Source: Balaenoptera acutorostrata (lineage: Eukaryota > Chordata > Mammalia > Artiodactyla > Balaenopteridae). Taken from it: a stretch of DNA of 64,000 nucleotides. The DNA is taken from contig NC_080081.1 in assembly GCF_949987535.1 (NCBI RefSeq), positions 54,756,153 through 54,820,152 on the forward strand, given 5' to 3'. A model generated the notes under the pieces. It did not search any database. It was given only the letters and a program-made list of their open reading frames with translations, and was not told the origin of the DNA. Position 1 is the stretch's first letter; every line of letters begins with the position of its first letter. Both the position numbers and the translations under genes were made by a program. Shown here piece after piece: positions 58,696 to 64,000 of the stretch.

Positions 58696-59284
58696 ACCTG
58701 TCTGGCATATTTTAACTCTGAAGCATGGAGGCCATGATGATCTATAATGTTTATCTCATTCTGTGACATTTCATGATTTCTAGTCAGATGGCGGGGGGAG
58801 ACCAATTCAAGTCAGAAGTATTTCAGCTGTTGAATCTGTGATTGCATTGTATCATGAATAAAAAATCAACATTTTCCTTCTCTTTCTCAATCTAGTTATT
58901 ATCTCTGTGCAATAATTGGGGATTGGGAGAAATCCTATGTTCCTTCTTTTTTAATGTTGACCAACAAATTTGTGGACTTGAATGCATGTTAATGATCAGT
59001 ACTGATTAACTTGATTTACAAGGCTGTGCAGATAACTTTACGCTGGGAATTCTGCAAATTTTCTTGACCACGGCCACAGATAGCCAGAGAACAATGTGAA
59101 TGCCTGACCACTATGAGTTTCCCCTGATCCAAAGACCCACATTTCTGACCCTGCCCAGTCTCATGGCTCCAAGAGTGGAAAAAAAGATGGACGCTACAAT
59201 TTTTAATGTTCCAGGCCTTGTGCAAGGACTTAGCATTTGTGTCACAGTATTTCTTGTGGCCCATCAAATAAATATTTCATGCTC
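58696..59284. other. Unassigned sequence, no gene seen
   Basis: No repeat is named; the part 59020-59280 may already belong to an LTR-like element. Confidence 0.35.
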
Positions 59285-60085
59285 TTCTTCTGAGCACACT
59301 TCCCTTCCCCCTCAAGGTTGGGTTTAGCCACGTGACTTTCTTTGGACAATGAATGACGTTTGAGCAGAGGCAATGCACGTGACTTTCGATGCAGTATTAA
59401 GAGCCAGCCTGTTATTTTGCACACTCACTTTCCCTTTGCCAGGGCAGTGTGCCTCCTTCATGGAGCCTCCTTCAGCCTGGGACCCAGAGTGAAGATGACC
59501 TGGAACAGAGTTCCCAGCTGATTCTCCCTGAGTGGGTGACAGTAGCAAGAAGTACCTCCTTGAATGAAATAATGCCAATTGCAGCAACATGGATGGACCT
59601 AGAGATTATCATACTAACTGAAGTAAGTCAGAAAGAGAAAGGCAAATACCATATATCACTTATATGCAGAATCTAAAATATGACAAAAATGAACATATTT
59701 ATGAAACAGAAACAGACTCACAGACTTTTAGAAAAAAAACTTCTGATTACCAAAGGGGAAAGGGGGTGGGGGAGGGATAAAATAGGAGTTTGGGATTAAC
59801 AGATACAAACTAATATATATAAAATGACCAACAAGGTCCTACTGTATAGCACAGAAAACTATATTCAGTGTCCTTTAATAAGCCATAATGGAAAAGAATA
59901 TGAAACGGAATATATATACATAACTGAATCACTTTGCTGTACACCAGAAACTATCACAACGTTGTAAATCAACTATACTTCAATTAAAAAAAGAAAAGAA
60001 ATACATCTTTGGAGGCTTAAGGCACTGAAACTTGGGAAGTCATTTGTTACATCAGCACAACCTGGACTATCCTGACTGATTCAAT
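59285..60085 (+). mobile_element. MaLR-like LTR, split by an L1
   Basis: The left part reads gggtttagccacgtgacttt, ctttggacaatgaatgacgt, cactttccctttgccagggc, cagcctgggacccagagtga and gatgacctggaacagagttc. After the L1 the match goes on with tttggaggcttaaggcactg, aagtcatttgttacatcagc and cctggactatcctgactgat. The end with ctgactgatt is typical of MaLR-related LTRs. Family name uncertain. Confidence 0.5.
59562..59996 (+). mobile_element. L1 3' fragment inserted in an LTR-like element
   Basis: The text gcaacatggatggacctaga, tgaagtaagtcagaaagaga, atatcacttatatgcagaat, aggagtttgggattaacaga, acaaggtcctactgtatagc and gtaaatcaactatacttcaa is an ORF2 end plus 3' UTR. Imperfect target duplications: agaagtacctcctt (59548-59561) and agaaatacatcttt (59997-60010), 11 of 14. 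Confidence 0.9.
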
Positions 60086-60534
60086 AGGATAGTTCATTTG
60101 ATCCTCATTTTTAAAAAAATCTCAGAAGTTGTGTTAGGAGATGATTCTTCTTGAGTTTCATGCATTTCTGCATGTCTTACAAGCAAAGCAATAGATCCCT
60201 TTGTTCCAGAATATCTTCTCAAGGATATTTGTATAGCAAGCAGCTCCAGAGGAAAGGGCAGGCATGCTTCCTAACCATTATAGATTTAGGATCCCTAAGC
60301 CTGGGGTTTCTTTCTTATAACACAGCTCTCTGTGTGTGCAGGCATCCATCTGAGCCATTTGCAAGGGAAACTTTTACAAATATGGTGATGTTCATGTTTT
60401 GCTGTGCCATGAGTAATAAAGCCAGTGTGTCTGACCCAGAAGTCCATGCCTTCTGCCAGCATCTTTGAAACTGTGGCAGACTCACATGCTAGCTGAAAGT
60501 AGGGTAAAATTTTAGACTTTTCACAGTTCTTGAC
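60086..60534. other. Unassigned sequence, no gene seen
   Basis: A 105-codon forward frame (60151-60468) and an 89-codon reverse frame overlap here; neither has a known domain. Confidence 0.35.
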
Positions 60535-60625
60535 AGCCAGTATTAGCATCACCATTTTACACACGACTAGACTGAGCCTCAGAGAGAAAGTTACCCAAAG
60601 TCATACTACTAATAACTGCAAGATA
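60535..60625 (-). mobile_element. MIR SINE, reverse, core
   Basis: The text caccattttacacacgacta, gactgagcctcagagagaaa and gttacccaaagtcatactac is the reverse MIR core. Confidence 0.68.
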
Positions 60626-60689
60626 CCATTTTCTCCGTTATTCCCCATTGCTTGCCATGAAAAAACAAGATTGTAAATATCATTCATTC

Positions 60690-60800
60690 ATTCCTATACA
60701 GTGTATTCCTGAATTCATTCCCTCACTTATCCAATTAATGTTTCTTTAAAAACTACTTTATTTCAAGCACTATGCTAGGATGCTGCTTTCTAGAGTTCTT
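60690..60800 (-). mobile_element. Possible L2 LINE 3' end, reverse
   Basis: The text attcattcctatacagtgta and caagcactatgctaggatgc may be a reverse L2 end with its TGAA repeat. Confidence 0.35.
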
Positions 60801-61344
60801 TAAAAATTAGCATTGAATAATCCCAACATACCCAGTTTTCATGCCTAAAGTAAGAAGTTTGATATTGTCTTAATCTTGGTATATACTGTACCCATTCAGC
60901 TGTCTTCCCCCCAGCAAGAAGATGACCTGGAGAGTGTAGCAAGGGTCAGGTTTCCCATAGTTTAGTGTCAAGAGTACATTTTGCTCACTGTTGCAGTGAT
61001 AGGTCTGGAAGCTATGGAGATTTCTGGAGGAAGCATAGAGTATGTGTAGAGTCAAAGATCTTTGGATCCTTATAAATTACGTGCTGCTCACCAAAGGCAC
61101 TCAGATCCAAGGAGGGGCTCCGCTCCACTTCCCTGTCCTCTCCTAGCCCTGCAACTAGATCAAGAGAAACTGGGGCTTAGCATAACTAAGCCACAGTAAA
61201 AGTAAGCACTTCCCCACTGAAAAGCCTCAAGGTATTAGATCTCAGGAACATTGAGCCAGAGCCTCACATCCACTCCCTACCTTTAAGTCATCCTTTTCTG
61301 GTGGGACTTACTAGAAAGGACTTAGGCCAATAGATCTGGCTTCA
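60801..61344. other. Unassigned single-copy sequence
   Basis: No repeat or gene is recognised. Confidence 0.35.
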
Positions 61345-61545
61345 ACTTTTGACTCCAACTCTGATCTATATCTTTAGGGTTTATAGTGCAGGTTTTTTAA
61401 CCTCTCTGAGCTTCCATTTTCTCATCCATAAAGTAGAATAATAATAGCTAATGTATAAGATTTTTATGAAGATTTGTAAGTAAGATCTTATATGTAAAGG
61501 AGAGTGTCTAGCACAGAGTAGCAACTTTCATTACCATCATCATTT
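61345..61545 (+). mobile_element. MIR SINE
   Basis: The order tgcaggttttttaacctctc, tgagcttccattttctcatc, ataataatagctaatgtata and agtgtctagcacagagtagc is MIR. Confidence 0.8.
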
Positions 61546-61739
61546 AACTGAGTAGACAGAATATCCTTTTAAACAAAAAGAAAATTAGAGACTAGGTGCA
61601 GAGCCACTGGCTTAAAGCCAAAGAGGGAAGATAAAGCGTTATAATTGCCTCTCCAGGGAAAAGCAATAAATCCAGGCAGCTGTGCAACTCCCACTCTGTG
61701 GCAGCATGAGAGGGGGGCTGTGTCAGAGAACGTCTGGCT

Positions 61740-62400
61740 CAGAACAAGCGTCCACCATGTACAAAGCACTCTGTGGGGTTTTGTAAGGGGCAGAGGGGGC
61801 AGGCACTCTCCTGCCTTCCAGGAGTTTATTATCTGCGGAGATTGGGACAAAGGGAGGATGAGATAATAAGAAATAGATAATAAAGGTTGGTAATCTCTAT
61901 TATCTACCAAGATTGGGACAAAGGGAGGATTAGAAATCATTGTATTATGAGAGAAACTGAGAAAAGGGAAGTAATGTGCACAGGTGTTCATGGTGGGTGA
62001 GCTTTCATGCTGTTGAAAGGACGTTAAGACAGGCATCAGATACAGGTATTTGGGATGGGCACTAATAGATGAAATTTTGAGAGAGACATGGGAAAAGGGA
62101 GGGCAGTAAAAGCCAAGAGGAAGTAATGAATCGGACCAGGATGGTGTCAATTCAGGAACGGAGAGCCGTGCGTTTTGGCTGGAAAGTGTTATGGGGTAAC
62201 CAGGAAATAGAGGCTACACAATGGATGGCCTTGAGAGTGTGCTTAATCTGGTCCTCAATGAAGAGTGGCAGCCTCGGAACTATGTTTAAGGGAGATTAAT
62301 CTGGCAACTGGGGGTAGGACGCATTGGAGGAGGAAGAGGTTGGCAGCAGAGAGACTGATTAGGTAAGGATGCAGCACCTGAGGCACAAAGAATGGGCACC
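61740..62400 (-). mobile_element. L2 LINE, reverse
   Basis: The reverse L2 reads accatgtacaaagcactctg, ctgccttccaggagtttatt, atggccttgagagtgtgctt and gattaatctggcaactgggg. The 193-codon minus-strand frame at 61569-62150 runs in the L2 sense direction, but it is a decayed relic plus chance, not a gene. A 21-bp direct repeat lies inside. Confidence 0.6.
61839..61930. repeat. Direct repeat inside L2, 71-bp offset
   Basis: agattgggacaaagggagga plus one more base is identical at 61839-61859 and 61910-61930. The match extends with changes on both sides (tattatct before each copy), so about 40 bases are duplicated. Confidence 0.9.
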
Positions 62401-63114
62401 CTGGATGGGGGTGGGGAGTGGTGAAGGCCAGTGAGAACAGAAAGGTTGATCCCAGAAAAGGTAATGATTCTGGATCCGAGGAAGAGAAACTGAGCAACGC
62501 CTAAGCCATGTGGCAAGCAGTCCCTGTGCTGGACCCAGAGATGTAGCAGCAAAGCACACCTGTGACATGGTCACCACCCACACTGTGGAGAGAAGATGTG
62601 CACTTTCAGAGCTCTGCTTAACAGGGAACAAACCGGTCAAGGATTTGGGGGGTACACTTAAGCAGTGACTTTCTAGCAAATGAGGGGCATTATCCAAAGA
62701 GCAATAGACTAAGCAAAGGACCCATGGACTCGACTGTTCTGAAAGCTTCTAAAGGTGGGCATGATGGAGGATGCCATTCATTCCACAGGTCAGAAGACTG
62801 GATTAGATCGGCTGAGGTCTCAAGGTCAGCTCGGGTTTGGGTAACTCTCCAAACCGGGACACACGGCTTCCCTAAGAGGCGATTCCAAAGGACCCTCGAG
62901 CTGGGGACATTTCCAACAGTCCCATATGCAGTCCAGGAGGAGAAGGAGAAGGAAACTGACTCTTGATTAACCAAGGACGTTAGTTAAGTATTTGATTGCC
63001 CCTCTCACAGAATCAGCCCAGTGGGAAATGTCAACATGTGCAGCTTTGGAGAATGAGTTTTACGAGGTAAAGCACGGCTTCTTTTTTCCAGAGCAACTTG
63101 GGAGTTTGGATCAA
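62401..63114. other. Unassigned single-copy sequence
   Basis: No gene is recognised. Overlapping frames of 80-112 codons on both strands between 62255 and 62974 have no known domain. Confidence 0.35.
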
Positions 63115-63500
63115 GATTCTGACATATGTTTATGTTTTGACCCAATAATTTTACTTCTCAGAATCTATCCTAAGAAAATGATCAAAAGTGCAGACAAAGA
63201 TTCACAAGCCAGGATGTTTATAAAGGAAAAAAAAAATAGGGAAAACAAACTAAATTGCAACAATAGGGAAATAGTTAAATTATGGTCTATTTATAAAATG
63301 TTGTGTAGACATTAAAAACCATGTGTTTGAAGAATAAGGGAAGATGTTTATAAAAGAATGCTAAATGAAAGAAACAGCCTACTAAATTATACATATATCA
63401 CAATGCTCCGCAGGGCGTTGAGAAGCAAACTCTCAGGGATCAAACTGAGGCAGCTTCCTTCTTTGTACTTTTAGGAACTTGCACATTTTTCTACAAATAT
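63115..63500 (+). mobile_element. Old L1 (L1ME-class) 3' end
   Basis: The text tgacccaataattttacttc, cagaatctatcctaagaaaa, caatagggaaatagttaaat and ggtctatttataaaatgttg tracks an old L1 ORF2 end. The forward frame at 62992-63315 reaches into it and is an L1 relic. Confidence 0.72.
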
Positions 63501-63514
63501 GTATTAACAACAGC

Positions 63515-63715
63515 AATAATAATAACATTTACTGAAATCTTACTATGTGCCAGGACTTTATGTATATACCAACCCACTTAATCTTCATAACTCTATAAAA
63601 CAGGCACAGTTATCAAACCCATATTACAGCTGAGGAAACAGAGGCTTAGAGACTCTGCTCAAAGTTATCTGGCCAAGAAAGGGTGGAGGCAAGGCTTAAA
63701 GTCAGACCCCTGGCC
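63515..63715 (-). mobile_element. MIR SINE, reverse
   Basis: The order acatttactgaaatcttact, atgtgccaggactttatgta, acccatattacagctgagga, aacagaggcttagagactct and ggaggcaaggcttaaagtca is the reverse MIR. Confidence 0.82.
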
Positions 63716-64000
63716 CCCATCTCCCTACACGGATTTACCACTTACCTCTCCTCCACGCTCAGCAAATATATAGGTGTGTGTAATGCTTCTAATTAAAAAT
63801 GTCCTTCTTTTTCCACTGCATTTTACTGAATAAGATAGTGTAGGGTGTTGAGTAGAGGAAATCATGGCCCTCAGGAACTGGACTCTGTTTTCCTGCCAAG
63901 TAATTCACCTTTTATGCCAGTGTCACCAAAACACTGATGATTGGAACTTCTTTTCTGTGGGAGAAACGTGGATTATAAAAGGTCAAAGAAAATTACTTTC
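63716..64000. other. Unassigned sequence at the right edge
   Basis: No repeat or gene is recognised. Confidence 0.3.

Noticed and set aside
61569..62150. 193-codon minus-strand open frame
   Set aside because: It lies in a reverse L2 and runs in the L2 sense direction without a recognisable domain; best read as a decayed LINE relic.
1..64000. CRISPR arrays, phage or bacterial operons
   Set aside because: No spaced direct-repeat arrays, ribosome-binding-site patterns or dense gene packing. The repeat content is entirely mammalian.

Overview
The window is nuclear DNA of a placental mammal, almost certainly a cetacean (whale, dolphin or porpoise). The best marker is six copies of a tRNA-derived SINE of the CHR type found in whales and hippos. 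Each begins with a ttccctggtgg..cagtgg head and a ggttcga-type B box and ends in an AAATA-rich tail. The ruminant Bov-tA and BovB repeats are not seen. Repeat family names are given from memory of consensus sequences; no library search was run.

I find no convincing protein-coding gene, RNA gene, CRISPR array or prokaryotic feature. Every long open frame either lies in a repeat (L1 ORF2 relics, antisense SINE, antisense L2) or is a short chance frame. The window is best read as intergenic or intronic sequence: a mosaic of old repeats (L2, MIR, L1M-class L1, MaLR LTRs, hAT and Tigger DNA transposons), younger artiodactyl/cetacean L1 3' ends and CHR SINEs, separated by single-copy blocks.

Layout. 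0-10 kb: an L2 split by a SINE, an L1 3' end, a long L2, a MIR, an L1 3' end inside another L2, and a reverse SINE. 10-20 kb: a SINE with a perfect 16-bp target duplication, a MER2-like element, a CT/CA microsatellite, a 1.3-kb reverse L1M, a MaLR-like LTR, an L1 flanked by an unusual 100-bp direct repeat, and an older L1. 20-30 kb: a MIR split by a SINE with a compound tail, L2/LTR/L2 nesting, L1 fragments, two more SINEs, then a long repeat-poor AT-rich block. 30-42 kb: back-to-back L2s, a reverse L1 3' end, a repeat-poor block, a MaLR LTR with a 5-bp target duplication, 2 kb of reverse L1M and two forward L1 pieces. 42-50 kb: a MaLR LTR holding an 18-bp perfect hairpin, a repeat-poor block, a hAT element with an 8-bp target duplication, and 1.2 kb of L1MA-like ORF2 plus 3' UTR. 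50-64 kb: MIRs and L2s, a (GT)23 array, a GC-rich single-copy island, a 38-bp tandem duplication, an LTR-like element split by an L1, and a last L1 and MIR.

The nested insertions give relative ages: MIR and L2 are oldest, MaLR LTRs later, and the artiodactyl/cetacean L1 tails and CHR SINEs youngest. The clearest unusual signals are the 100-bp duplication exactly bounding an L1, a SINE carrying extra DNA between two A-runs inside its target duplication, and a fold-back hairpin created inside an LTR. Several repeat-poor, homeodomain-motif-rich blocks are candidate conserved non-coding elements.
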